Of a stretch of 7,565 nt of DNA, positions 1 through 7,187 are shown one piece after another. Made by a program: the position numbers and the translations under genes. Under the pieces are notes generated by a model, which was given only the letters and a program-made list of their open reading frames with translations, made no database searches and had not been told where the DNA came from. Position 1 is the first letter of the stretch, and each line of letters opens with the position of its first letter. Source of the DNA: Candidatus Arcanibacter lacustris (GTDB lineage Bacteria > Pseudomonadota > Alphaproteobacteria > Rickettsiales > Arcanibacteraceae); NCBI GenBank assembly GCA_000970895.1, contig JYHA01000070.1, positions 1 to 7,565 on the forward strand, written 5' to 3'.

Positions 1-147
1 TGGAATCTTAAACTCGAATAATTTATAATAATAAGCGGGTTTGCTAGACGCTTACCACGGGGCGTACCAAGAAAGCGATTCAATTTCAAAACACCGCCTG
101 AAATGATTGCTCAAGAAAATTTTAATACTGTTGCACTTCGAGCTTGA
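1..147 (+). pseudogene. Degenerate C-terminal remnant of an IS30-like transposase
   Basis: The frame ending in TGA at 145-147 reads PRKRFNFKTPPEMIAQ and then NFNTVALRA. This resembles the IS30-family C-terminus, where an RPRK..L.(Y/F)KTP.E block is followed by a short tail. Upstream the frame is broken. A stop (TAA) lies at 19-21, and the expected LNxRPRK block appears only if the frame shifts near 64-68: one frame gives LTTGR and the other PRKRF. The piece is therefore a decayed fragment cut by the window edge, not a working gene. It points toward the polysaccharide operon and ends 13 bases before the stop of the convergent GT61 gene. Its wording and base composition differ from the AT-rich glycan genes. 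The family call rests on a short motif and could be another DDE family. Confidence 0.6.
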
Positions 148-160
148 ATGTTTCCGAAAG

Positions 161-2047
161 CTATTTTTTGTTAATAATAAGCTCAATAAATTCGTTAAAC
201 TCATCTATTGGTACATATATATTAGAATTACTCCATATATTATACATATTAGGTCTTATTTGCCCCACAGCTTGAAATACATATTGTTCTTGGTTTAAAA
301 CAGAAGAAATAATGTTGAAAGTACATCCATATTGTTCTGGAGAACTAATTTGAATAATTTTTGTAAGAACATTAGAAAAAATAATATTAGTCAAAGCCGC
401 TCCACCTTGGGCACAAATAATTTCGGCTTTAGAAAAAAGATCTACCACATTTTCAATAGAAAGACCTTCTGGATCTATAAAAATAAATTTATTTTTTTGC
501 AATACTTTTTCAACATTAGCAATATTTATAATATTTCTATCAAAAGAATTATTTCTGATTAGAAATATTCTTAGCCCAGGAATAATATTTTTATTGTATA
601 ATGGACTTTTAATTACAATATCTCTTAGTAAGTTAATTGCACGTTTAGTTGGCACACACATCTTTGAAAGATTACTTAATATCAAAGCATCTTTAAAGAT
701 GTATTCTTTAAAACTTTTTATAGTTTTTACAGCATCAATATTAATACCAAAGAAAAGCAACAAATCTTTATGCCAAGATTTCAAGTCTCTAATTAATAAT
801 TTTGCTCCTGTATCTTCAATGACTTTTTTAAAGTGTAAAATTGTTGGAAGATATTCTAATACAAAGTGATAAAAGTTATCAGTTACACAAACTGGTAGAA
901 CTACCGTTGTATAAAACAACTTAGATCTATTTAAATCAGAAACATTGCAAAAAACATAGCGATCATTAATGATATTGATTTCTGGGGAAAACAACTTAAT
1001 ATGTTCGTAATTTGTATTAGTGGTTTCTTCTATAAAATATTGTCTATCAATAGATATTAAACCATTTCCTGTAGTTTCGACATTTGTTAATCTATACCAA
1101 AAAAGTTGGTTTTGATTATAGGAAAAACTTGTTTCATAAAAATTTTTTTGAAAATACTGTGATATATTACAGCTTTCAATTGATTTTTTATAAGTTTCAA
1201 CATGAGAATCTTCAATATATCTGCACGGAATATCTTGATGGGAAATTAATTCACGTATATCATTTTCCAATGTATATAGATACATATTTTGTTTTTTCAT
1301 TAGATCTTCATATTTTGGCAAGATGAACTGCAATTCATTTTTTTTATTCAACATATTTATATCAAGAATTAGATTTTTCATAATATTTAATGCTTTATCT
1401 ATTTCTCGATTATCAACATGTAATTGACATAATCTCTCGGAAGCGTAAACATCTGACTTTTTGATATCTAGAGCTTTAAGATAATATTCTAAAGCTTTTT
1501 TATAAACCACCTCTGATCTAGCTCCATAGCTTACAACATATTCTCGATCAAGAAATTCTTGAATTTCTGTTATTTTATGAATATCCCCGTAGTAAGATTT
1601 ATATTGCTTACTCCATAAGTAACTTAAATGATTTAAGTCTGCCAATCCTAAATAAGCAAAATATTTCAATGACTTAAATTTTTCCAAGAATAAAAAATAA
1701 GCATAAGATAACTTAAAAAACCCTGAATTCTTTAACATACATCCAGTATAAAATAAAAAACTAAATTCTATAATTTTATTTTCACAATATCTTTTATTAT
1801 ACCAAGGAACCGAAGATTCATCGGTCAGAGGTCCAGGTGTCTTATATGAAGGAACGACTAACCTTTTTCTCAAAATCATATAGAAGATGATTCTTGACAT
1901 TACAAATATTGTATAATTAAATCTATTCATTTTAAAGGCGTTAGAATCTCTAGTTATTATCACATAAAATGTGATAATAACTAGAGATGGGATTAGTAGA
2001 ATTAACTTGCATAATCTAACTAATAACAATTTTATTCTGAATCTCAT
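161..2047 (-). CDS. Membrane-anchored GT61 (DUF563-type) glycosyltransferase
   Basis: This 628-residue protein probably transfers a sugar onto a growing glycan at the inner membrane. A hydrophobic segment at about residues 7-31 looks like a signal anchor, and a second hydrophobic patch lies at 44-62. Residues about 180-225 contain a TPR-like helical pair (ALEYYLKALDI, then DKALNIMKNLI). The C-terminal third matches GT61: NFYHFVLEYLP (391-401, the family's N.(Y/F)H..(L/V)E..P block), RIFLIRNNSFDR (493-504) and AQGGAALTN (546-554). The last corresponds to the usual GPHGA.L.N, with glycine where histidine is common. The ATG overlaps the GT2 stop as ATGA, so translation is probably coupled, and the gene closes the operon. 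The DNA for the first membrane segment contains a perfect 20-bp inverted repeat (1946-1988). The family assignment is firm; donor and acceptor are unknown. Confidence 0.82.
   Translation of the reverse strand: MRFRIKLLLVRLCKLILLIPSLVIITFYVIITRDSNAFKMNRFNYTIFVMSRIIFYMILRKRLVVPSYKTPGPLTDESSVPWYNKRYCENKIIEFSFLFYTGCMLKNSGFFKLSYAYFLFLEKFKSLKYFAYLGLADLNHLSYLWSKQYKSYYGDIHKITEIQEFLDREYVVSYGARSEVVYKKALEYYLKALDIKKSDVYASERLCQLHVDNREIDKALNIMKNLILDINMLNKKNELQFILPKYEDLMKKQNMYLYTLENDIRELISHQDIPCRYIEDSHVETYKKSIESCNISQYFQKNFYETSFSYNQNQLFWYRLTNVETTGNGLISIDRQYFIEETTNTNYEHIKLFSPEINIINDRYVFCNVSDLNRSKLFYTTVVLPVCVTDNFYHFVLEYLPTILHFKKVIEDTGAKLLIRDLKSWHKDLLLFFGINIDAVKTIKSFKEYIFKDALILSNLSKMCVPTKRAINLLRDIVIKSPLYNKNIIPGLRIFLIRNNSFDRNIINIANVEKVLQKNKFIFIDPEGLSIENVVDLFSKAEIICAQGGAALTNIIFSNVLTKIIQISSPEQYGCTFNIISSVLNQEQYVFQAVGQIRPNMYNIWSNSNIYVPIDEFNEFIELIINKK
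1946..1988. repeat. Perfect 20-bp inverted repeat inside the GT61 gene
   Basis: The arms are ATCTCTAGTTATTATCACAT (1946-1965) and its exact reverse complement (1969-1988), separated by AAA. The repeat lies in the coding sequence about 60-100 bases after the GT61 start. It encodes most of the second half of the first transmembrane segment, SLVIITFYVIITRDS. In mRNA it could form a 20-bp stem with a three-base loop. No U-tract follows it in the direction of transcription, so it is not an ordinary intrinsic terminator. That the repeat exists is seen directly; any function is unknown. Confidence 0.95.
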
Positions 2048-2943
2048 AATACTTTCCTTATTCTATTTTTCATAAACTGAATTATATCGGACTTCACAGA
2101 TATAAAATAATATCTTAATCTACTAATAATATATAAAATAAATAACTTATTAATCAGGCAATGACGCATCTCTTTCTTTAGCGTATTATTAGATAATACA
2201 ATCATTTTAGAAGTGTTTTTTATAGTATTTGTTGAGTGCAATCTATAGGAATAAAGAATTTTATCTATATATTTAAATTTATATTCTTTAGAACATTGTA
2301 GCATCAGATGCCAATCTTCCATAATATCATTTTCTAAATTTTTTATGTTTTCTTTTAAGGCTGAAGCTCTACGTAAATAACCGTTAGGTATATAATTGCC
2401 TTTTAATAAACTTGCATAAGATCCAAAATCATTAGAAAAAAAATCAACATCTGCTCTCTTTTCTTTTAGAAAATCTCCAAAAGTTTTATAATAAGCTAGT
2501 TTTTTATCAATCACATTTTTTTTCTTTTTATCCCAGTATATCTTGTTACCTTTTTCATTTATTATTTCATTATTACCAACCACCAAACCATAGTCACTTT
2601 TATCTTTGATAAAGTCATATAGTGTCTCTATAGTTTGAGGTTTTAAAATATCATCCGAAGCTGACGAAAAAATGAACTCTCCTTCTGACATTGCTACTAA
2701 TTTCTTGATACTATCTACCAAACCTAAATTTTGTTCTTTTTTATAAAAATAAAATTTCGTAAATCGCTTTTTACAAACATCTGCAAAACCTTTTACTATC
2801 TCCTCTGTATCGTCTTGAGAAGCATCGTCTAATATCAGTAATTCTATGTCTAAAAAAGTTTGCTCAATAATAGATTCTATCATTTGAGCTATATAGGGCG
2901 CATGATTGTAAGCAGGAACAATAACACTAATTTTTGGCGGCAT
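2044..2943 (-). CDS. Family 2 glycosyltransferase (GT-A fold)
   Basis: This protein probably transfers one sugar of the repeat unit from a nucleotide donor on the cytoplasmic face of the membrane. The 299-residue product opens with ISVIVPAYNHAPYI (5-18), the standard GT2 start. It continues with LLILDDASQDDT (35-46), the SASDD metal/nucleotide-binding aspartates (94-98), an ED pair in IMEDWHLML (207-215) as likely catalytic base, and YRLHSTNT (233-240). The basic, hydrophobic tail (about 265-299) may touch the membrane. An in-frame TTG lies two codons upstream (2949). I prefer the ATG at 2943 because TAGAG sits six bases before it, while the TTG would have almost no ribosome-site spacing. The upstream GNAT gene ends 8 bases before, and the stop overlaps the next ATG. 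The sugar specificity cannot be read. Confidence 0.9.
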   Translation of the reverse strand: MPPKISVIVPAYNHAPYIAQMIESIIEQTFLDIELLILDDASQDDTEEIVKGFADVCKKRFTKFYFYKKEQNLGLVDSIKKLVAMSEGEFIFSSASDDILKPQTIETLYDFIKDKSDYGLVVGNNEIINEKGNKIYWDKKKKNVIDKKLAYYKTFGDFLKEKRADVDFFSNDFGSYASLLKGNYIPNGYLRRASALKENIKNLENDIMEDWHLMLQCSKEYKFKYIDKILYSYRLHSTNTIKNTSKMIVLSNNTLKKEMRHCLINKLFILYIISRLRYYFISVKSDIIQFMKNRIRKVL

Positions 2944-2951
2944 TGACAACT

Positions 2952-3884
2952 CTATAACTGCAACTCAAAAAAATAATGAGCTATTGTCCTACCACCAAAA
3001 CCCTCTTTTTGGCTTATAAGACTTGAGTTTAGATAAAGGCCATTATTTTCTGTAGATATACCAAAGTCAAAATATTGTTTATTGCTATAAAAATCATTAA
3101 TTAAGTAAGAAAAAATTGCATCTAAAGCCCCTAAATCCTTTCCTTCATTAGACGAAGCTATATATTGACAATGTACGATAGAATCATACTCAAAAACAAT
3201 AGTTCCCGCTAAAATTTTTCCATCTTTTTCGGCTGTAAACAGCTTTATATTTTCAGGAAAAGAAGAAGCTAGAAGCAAAATTTCTTCACAAGAGTGAACT
3301 GGGTTCTTTTTATATTTTTCTTGTAAAATACAAGTTAGCAAGCGCATATAGCTAATATAATCATCATTGATACCAATTTTAATTCCATTTTTTATTGCTT
3401 TTTTTGCGCCTCGCTTTCTAAGTTCAGAAAATGGAATTTTGTTACCAAGCTTTATGGTAGTAGTGATATCAACTCTGCACAACAAAGCATTATTGACAAA
3501 TAATGCATAAAGGTCTTCTTCCGAAGGATATTTATGGTAAATATGGGGCAATGCTTTATAAACTAGTTTGTTGAAATTATTTTGTAGCAAATATTTTTTT
3601 ACACAAGAAAAAACTTCTAACATTTGATCAGACTTCATCTTATTATCAATAACAAATCCACCAAATGTTAATCCCTGATGAGTATAAAAAATACCATCTA
3701 TAGTATTTGCTGGAATCAATGATATAAGTTTTTCTTCCTCAAAAATCATTAAAGAATGATCTAGGAATCTATCTGCATGATAGTCAATATAATCTCGCTT
3801 AAACATAAATATCCCGTTTTTAGCATTGACTATAAAATCATCCCAAAGGTCTTTTTTGTCCTTATTATATCGCTCTATTATCAA
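2952..3884 (-). CDS. GNAT/FemAB-like acyltransferase of a glycan cluster
   Basis: The 310-residue protein has the layout of two GNAT-like halves seen in FemAB-type and polysaccharide-locus acyltransferases. An N-terminal half (about 1-135, including HQGLTFGGF at 69-77) is followed by a C-terminal GNAT-like domain (about 145-300). That domain contains LFTAEKDGKILAGTIVFEY (215-233), the typical strand-turn-strand, a helix around 247-266, YFDFGIS (271-277) and KEGFGGR (293-299). No signal peptide is visible, so it should act in the cytoplasm on acyl-CoA or aminoacyl donors. Beside ketoisomerase and aminotransferase genes it is a candidate for N-acylating the 3-amino sugar, competing with the hexapeptide enzyme next door. 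The start is TTG at 3884; no in-frame ATG precedes it after the upstream stop. A purine-rich AAGAG lies 11 bases before. Family fairly sure, substrate unknown. Confidence 0.75.
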   Translation of the reverse strand: MIIERYNKDKKDLWDDFIVNAKNGIFMFKRDYIDYHADRFLDHSLMIFEEEKLISLIPANTIDGIFYTHQGLTFGGFVIDNKMKSDQMLEVFSCVKKYLLQNNFNKLVYKALPHIYHKYPSEEDLYALFVNNALLCRVDITTTIKLGNKIPFSELRKRGAKKAIKNGIKIGINDDYISYMRLLTCILQEKYKKNPVHSCEEILLLASSFPENIKLFTAEKDGKILAGTIVFEYDSIVHCQYIASSNEGKDLGALDAIFSYLINDFYSNKQYFDFGISTENNGLYLNSSLISQKEGFGGRTIAHYFFELQL

Positions 3885-3935
3885 TTTATAAACATCTCTT
3901 ATAAAACACCAAAACTATCCTTGTCCTAATTTATT

Positions 3936-4619
3936 TTAATTATCATCACTTACTTTAAAAAGCTTTTTCGAGGAGATAGATCTTTTCATAGCTGGATTAC
4001 CTTCATAAAAAGCATTTTCTTCAGTAGACTTCAGCACCACCGCACCTAAATTAATAAAATTATCTTTAGCGATTGTAATGCCATTACTAATTGTACTATT
4101 TACCCCTATAAAACAATTTTCATCAATAACGCAATGACCAGAAATTACTACATGAGATGAAATAAAACAATTATCTTTTATTTCTGAATGATGTCCTATA
4201 TGATTACCACTCCACAAGATTACGTTATTACCTATCTTAGTAAAAGGTTGTAAAGTGTTATCTTCAAAAATAAAAACGTTTTCACCTAATATTACATTAT
4301 GCCAACAAAATGATTTTGAACTGATATATCGTGCAATTTTATATCCCTTAGCTTTTGCAGCAAGATAAAGCCTTGTTCTCAACCTGTTGAGATTTGGATA
4401 TGTTATTGCAACAAAGGCTTCGTGAGTATTTATATCAAAATACTGCTCTACCTCTTCAAATTGAACTACTGGTAGCTCAAATAATTTATCACGTTTTTTA
4501 AATTCTTTTTCCACTGCAAAAGCACATACTTGATAAGAAGAATCATAAGTAAAATACTCGTAAGCAATTTGTGCTAAATCACTGTCACCGACAATAACCA
4601 ATTTTCTATTTTTTTTCAT
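3936..4619 (-). CDS. PglD/NeuD-like hexapeptide (left-handed beta-helix) acetyltransferase
   Basis: This enzyme likely acetylates a sugar nucleotide (N- or O-acetyl) using acetyl-CoA in the cytoplasm. The N-terminal part (about 5-100) resembles the small Rossmann-like PglD_N domain, with KLVIVGDSDLAQIAYEYF at 6-23 for nucleotide binding. Residues about 105-205 are hexapeptide repeats of the left-handed beta-helix: VILGENVFI, KIGNNVIL, EIKDNCFI, VIDENCFIGVNSTI. They end in the common EGNPA box (206-210). HIGHHSEI (140-147) offers the histidines from which the catalytic base is drawn in this family. At 227 residues the length fits. The methyltransferase stop lies one base upstream, suggesting coupled translation. 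Given the FdtA/FdtB-like pair, N-acetylation of a dTDP-3-amino-3,6-dideoxyhexose is a reasonable role. The PglD_N arrangement differs from typical FdtC/QdtC, so O-acetylation is possible. Confidence 0.8.
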   Translation of the reverse strand: MKKNRKLVIVGDSDLAQIAYEYFTYDSSYQVCAFAVEKEFKKRDKLFELPVVQFEEVEQYFDINTHEAFVAITYPNLNRLRTRLYLAAKAKGYKIARYISSKSFCWHNVILGENVFIFEDNTLQPFTKIGNNVILWSGNHIGHHSEIKDNCFISSHVVISGHCVIDENCFIGVNSTISNGITIAKDNFINLGAVVLKSTEENAFYEGNPAMKRSISSKKLFKVSDDN

Positions 4620-4620
4620 A

Positions 4621-5382
4621 TCAGGGCCTAGTAATCAAAATATCATCTCTTCTGTTACTCATTGGTAATTTTTGGTTTTGTGGAATTAGATAAGCATCAA
4701 ATCCAGAAGATTGAGCTCTTAAAATAATAGAGTTAATAACTGCGTCATCTATTTTATTATATTCTATGGTATTAAAATTAACCTCTGGAATTTCTTTAGA
4801 ATTGGTAAAATCTTGATGGTATTTCACACCACTTTCGCTTGAAAAAAATCTTTTTCTTTTAGAATTATTAGGGATATCTCCTATTAAAAACTGCCCTCCA
4901 GTATTTAATAATGACAAAGATTGATCAATAAAATCCCAAACATTAGTATCAACAAAAATATAATGAAAAACACTATAACATATTATAACGTCATATTTTT
5001 GTTCAATATTTTTAATATCATTGATATTTTTTGGAAACATTCCAGAAGCTTTATGTAAAAATGGTTCTTCTTTATGAAATTCAAGCATTTCTTCTGAATC
5101 ACAAAATACTAAATTATGATGATTTTGCCTACAAATCTCTATTATTTTTTTTGGCAAATCACTACAACCAGGACCAATATCCAATACTGATTTATTTTTT
5201 TCATCTAAATTTGTTACTTTTGAACATATATCCTCAAAGATATATTGTTCATATCTTTCTCGATAGGAATTGGGAAATCCTATTTTTTCAAACCTACTAA
5301 GACTTTTATTACGTGCCAAATCACGAAATTTTTCGTAGCTCAACTGTAATTCAGAAAAATTCTTAACTGATTCATCATCCAT
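4621..5382 (-). CDS. Class I SAM-dependent methyltransferase
   Basis: The 253-residue protein carries the class I methyltransferase signature. Motif I is VLDIGPGCSDLP (66-77). It is followed by LVFCDSEEML (91-100) with the SAM-ribose acidic residue, the motif II-like strand YDVIICYSVFHYI (130-142) and LLNTGGQFLIGDIPN (158-172). A helical cap occupies about 1-50. There is no signal peptide, so it is cytoplasmic. In this setting it may O- or N-methylate a sugar or its acyl group, but the fold does not reveal the acceptor. The start is ATG with an AAGGG ribosome site about 11 bases upstream. A 155-bp gap holding two inverted repeats separates it from the aminotransferase. Its stop is one base from the acetyltransferase start, which ties it tightly to the downstream genes. 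Confidence 0.83.
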   Translation of the reverse strand: MDDESVKNFSELQLSYEKFRDLARNKSLSRFEKIGFPNSYRERYEQYIFEDICSKVTNLDEKNKSVLDIGPGCSDLPKKIIEICRQNHHNLVFCDSEEMLEFHKEEPFLHKASGMFPKNINDIKNIEQKYDVIICYSVFHYIFVDTNVWDFIDQSLSLLNTGGQFLIGDIPNNSKRKRFFSSESGVKYHQDFTNSKEIPEVNFNTIEYNKIDDAVINSIILRAQSSGFDAYLIPQNQKLPMSNRRDDILITRP

Positions 5383-5460
5383 CTTAACAATAACCCTTTT
5401 TATAATATCAGGTTGATAAAAATTCTTAAATTACAGAACTATTACTATGTGAATTTAAAA

Positions 5461-5486
5461 TAATCAAATATTTTATATATTGATTA
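5461..5486. repeat. Short inverted repeat in the 155-bp gap
   Basis: TAATCAA (5461-5467) and TTGATTA (5480-5486) form a 7-bp stem with a 12-base AT-rich loop, just downstream in transcript order of the 30-bp palindrome. In DNA this AT-rich, a stem this short may be chance. It is listed because it is adjacent to the stronger palindrome. Confidence 0.45.
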
Positions 5487-5489
5487 AAT

Positions 5490-5519
5490 ATTCAAGAAAT
5501 ACATATGTATTTCTTGAAT
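5490..5519. repeat. Perfect 30-bp palindrome behind the aminotransferase gene
   Basis: The left half ATTCAAGAAATACAT is followed at once by its exact reverse complement, centred on CATATG. It starts 18 bases after the aminotransferase stop, in the only large gap of the operon (5383-5537). As RNA it would give a hairpin of about 12-13 bp. The bases after it on the transcript (ATTTAATCAATAT) are not a U-tract, so it is not a canonical intrinsic terminator. It could stabilise or process mRNA, or bind a dimeric protein. The palindrome is seen; its role is inferred. Confidence 0.9.
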
Positions 5520-5537
5520 TTACTTGTTATTTAACAA

Positions 5538-6638
5538 CTAATAACTGTTTATCACATTAGCTACATATGAGATATCAGATTCTTCCAAATGAGGACCCAA
5601 AGGCAAGCTGAGCAGTTTTTTAGCAGCTTTTTCTGCATTAATAAACTCATTTATATCAATGTTTTTATTATTTATATAAGCATCTGATTTATTTATAGAT
5701 ATTGGATAATGTGTTATAGTTTCTATTTTATTTTCAAACAAATATTCTTGCAGCTCATCTCTTTCATCAGAAGAAACAACAAATAAGTGATATGCTGAAA
5801 CATAATCATCTGGAATAATTTGTACAGCTATCTTAGAAGTATTAAGTAAATCTTTATATATTTTAGCTTGCTCATTTCTTTTTTTATTCCACTGATCAAG
5901 ATATTTTAATTTTACTCTCAGAAAACCAGCTTGCAATTCATCTAATCTAGAATTTACTCCCATTTCATCATGATAGTATTTTTTTGAAGAGCCATAATTT
6001 CCAATAGTTCTAACTTTATCTGCTAAATCTTTGTTATTAGTAACTATAGCCCCTCCATCTCCAATAGCCCCAAGATTTTTACCTGGGTAAAAGCTAAAAC
6101 AAGTAATGTCAGCTAAACCACCTATTTTGTTATTTTTATATTGACTACCATGAGCTTGAGCAGCATCTGCAACAAAATATATATTATGTTTTTTTGCAAT
6201 TGCATTTATAGAATCTATATAAGCAGGTAATCCATATAAATACACTGCAAGGATAGCCTTAGTTTTTGAAGTTATCTTCTTTTCAATTTTTGTAACGTCA
6301 ATATTATAGCTATTTATATCTACATCTACTGCTATTGGTATAGCCCCAATATTTGAAACTGCAAACCAAGTTGCTATAAAAGTAAAAGAAGGAACTATTA
6401 CTTCATCCCCTTCTTTTACACCTAAAGCTCTTAGGGAAAGAACAATAGCATCAAGTCCATTACCAACTCCAACACAATAAGAACCTCCCGAATACTTAGC
6501 GAATTCTTTTTCAAATGCTGACAACTCAGGACCACGAATATAAAATCCAGAATTCATTACCTTAAAATAAGAATCATCTAACTCTTTTTTATGTTTTTGG
6601 TACAAATATCCTATGTCTAAAAATTTTATATCTTTCAT
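5538..6638 (-). CDS. DegT/DnrJ/EryC1/StrS-family PLP aminotransferase (FdtB/QdtB-like)
   Basis: This enzyme probably transfers an amino group from glutamate to C3 of the dTDP-3-keto-6-deoxyhexose made by the preceding ketoisomerase. The product would be dTDP-3-amino-3,6-dideoxyhexose, in the cytoplasm. The 366-residue length is normal. Family marks are GNGLDAIVLSL (59-69), VPSFTFIAT (82-90), the PLP-ring aspartate in VADAAQAHG (D158, with Q161) and the Schiff-base lysine in FSFYPGKNLG (K187). GDGGAI follows at 193-198, and GVNSRLDELQAGFL (227-240) contributes the partner-subunit residues. The ATG follows the ketoisomerase stop by seven bases, supporting an FdtA-FdtB pair. The class is certain. 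C3 rather than C4 amination rests on the neighbour, and Fuc3N cannot be told from Qui3N. Confidence 0.9.
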   Translation of the reverse strand: MKDIKFLDIGYLYQKHKKELDDSYFKVMNSGFYIRGPELSAFEKEFAKYSGGSYCVGVGNGLDAIVLSLRALGVKEGDEVIVPSFTFIATWFAVSNIGAIPIAVDVDINSYNIDVTKIEKKITSKTKAILAVYLYGLPAYIDSINAIAKKHNIYFVADAAQAHGSQYKNNKIGGLADITCFSFYPGKNLGAIGDGGAIVTNNKDLADKVRTIGNYGSSKKYYHDEMGVNSRLDELQAGFLRVKLKYLDQWNKKRNEQAKIYKDLLNTSKIAVQIIPDDYVSAYHLFVVSSDERDELQEYLFENKIETITHYPISINKSDAYINNKNIDINEFINAEKAAKKLLSLPLGPHLEESDISYVANVINSY

Positions 6639-6645
6639 TTAAATT

Positions 6646-7050
6646 TCACTTACTAATTCTTATAAATTCTTCGTAGTTTCTAATATAATCTTTTTCTTTG
6701 TATATTTGATTAGCAATTACTAACACCACGGCGTTATCAGAAAAATCAAATAATTCTCTCCATATCATATTTCTTATATACAAGCCTTGTTTAGGAGACG
6801 ATAAATTAAAAACTGACTTATTTTTTCCATCATCTAGTAGTATTTTGAACTCTCCAGAGATAGCAACCATTATTTGATTTAGTTGTTTGTGAGCATGAAA
6901 ACCCCTCCTAACATCCTTACTCAATCCATGTAAATAATATATTCTTTTTATATCAAACGGTAATTCATTATTACTCTCAAAAAAGCATAATTCACCTTTT
7001 TCATCAACAACTGTTGGTATATCGATAATTCTACAGCTTTCTATGGTCAC
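6646..7050 (-). CDS. dTDP-4-keto-6-deoxyhexose 3,4-ketoisomerase (FdtA/QdtA, WxcM-like cupin)
   Basis: This small cupin enzyme moves the keto group of dTDP-4-keto-6-deoxyglucose from C4 to C3, the first committed step toward Fuc3N or Qui3N sugars. The 134 residues match the usual length. Visible marks are DEKGELCFFESN (16-27), FDIKRIYYLHG (32-42), RRGFHAHKQLNQ (48-59) with the paired histidines H52 and H54, SGEFKILLDDG (65-75) and the tail DYIRNYEEF (121-129). The start is GTG at 7050. AGGG lies nine bases before it, and the first residues then line up with the family. The frame stays open upstream to about 7092 but has no ATG. It is the first gene of the operon, behind the promoter at 7112-7138. 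FdtA and QdtA differ in product stereochemistry, which I cannot judge here. Confidence 0.88.
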   Translation of the reverse strand: MTIESCRIIDIPTVVDEKGELCFFESNNELPFDIKRIYYLHGLSKDVRRGFHAHKQLNQIMVAISGEFKILLDDGKNKSVFNLSSPKQGLYIRNMIWRELFDFSDNAVVLVIANQIYKEKDYIRNYEEFIRISK

Positions 7051-7059
7051 TAAAAATAT

Positions 7060-7063
7060 CCCT
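7060..7063 (-). promoter_or_regulatory. Ribosome binding site fixing the GTG start of the ketoisomerase gene
   Basis: AGGG on the minus strand sits nine bases before GTG (7050-7048). No ATG is available in frame, so this site supports the unusual start. Confidence 0.55.
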
Positions 7064-7111
7064 AACTTTTTAACCTTAATATCAACTCATTAACAATTGA
7101 TTTTTCATTTT

Positions 7112-7138
7112 TTTATAATATAAAAGACAAATTGTCAA
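7112..7138 (-). promoter_or_regulatory. Probable sigma-70 promoter of the glycan operon
   Basis: On the minus strand a perfect -35 hexamer TTGACA (7138-7133) is followed after 15 bases by TATAAA (7117-7112). The spacing is slightly short, but the surrounding AT-rich tract gives nearby alternatives. Transcription would begin near 7105, leaving a leader of about 55 bases before the GTG at 7050. It lies between the transposase debris and the first gene, so it could drive all seven genes. It could belong to the original locus or to sequence brought in by the mobile DNA. Confidence 0.6.
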
Positions 7139-7187
7139 GTAAACTAATTAATGTATAGAAGTTCATTTCTTTTATAGTTTGGCCAAT

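Noticed and set aside
141..170. Terminator-like AGCTT...AAGCT stem followed by ATTTTTTG on the plus strand
   Set aside because: The stem is only 5 bp with a 12-base loop. It would serve only the decayed transposase remnant, and on the minus strand no U-tract follows.
107..298. Plus-strand open frame of 63 codons over the end of the GT61 gene
   Set aside because: It is antisense to a well-supported gene, has low-complexity AT-rich composition and shows no recognisable domain.
332..1326. Three plus-strand open frames (332-562, 594-869, 1084-1326)
   Set aside because: All lie antisense within the GT61 coding region and look like AT-rich shadows, with no family resemblance.
1622..1638. Inverted repeat ACTTAAAT/ATTTAAGT in the GT61 gene
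   Set aside because: Eight AT-rich bases per arm with a one-base spacer can arise by chance in DNA of this composition.
5031..5300. Plus-strand open frame of 89 codons
   Set aside because: It is antisense to the methyltransferase, whose SAM motifs are clear. It shows no domain of its own.
5383..5460. Possible internal promoter before the methyltransferase gene
   Set aside because: Several TTGA- and TATA-like words occur, but none has both good hexamers and 16-18 base spacing. In DNA this AT-rich they are not convincing.
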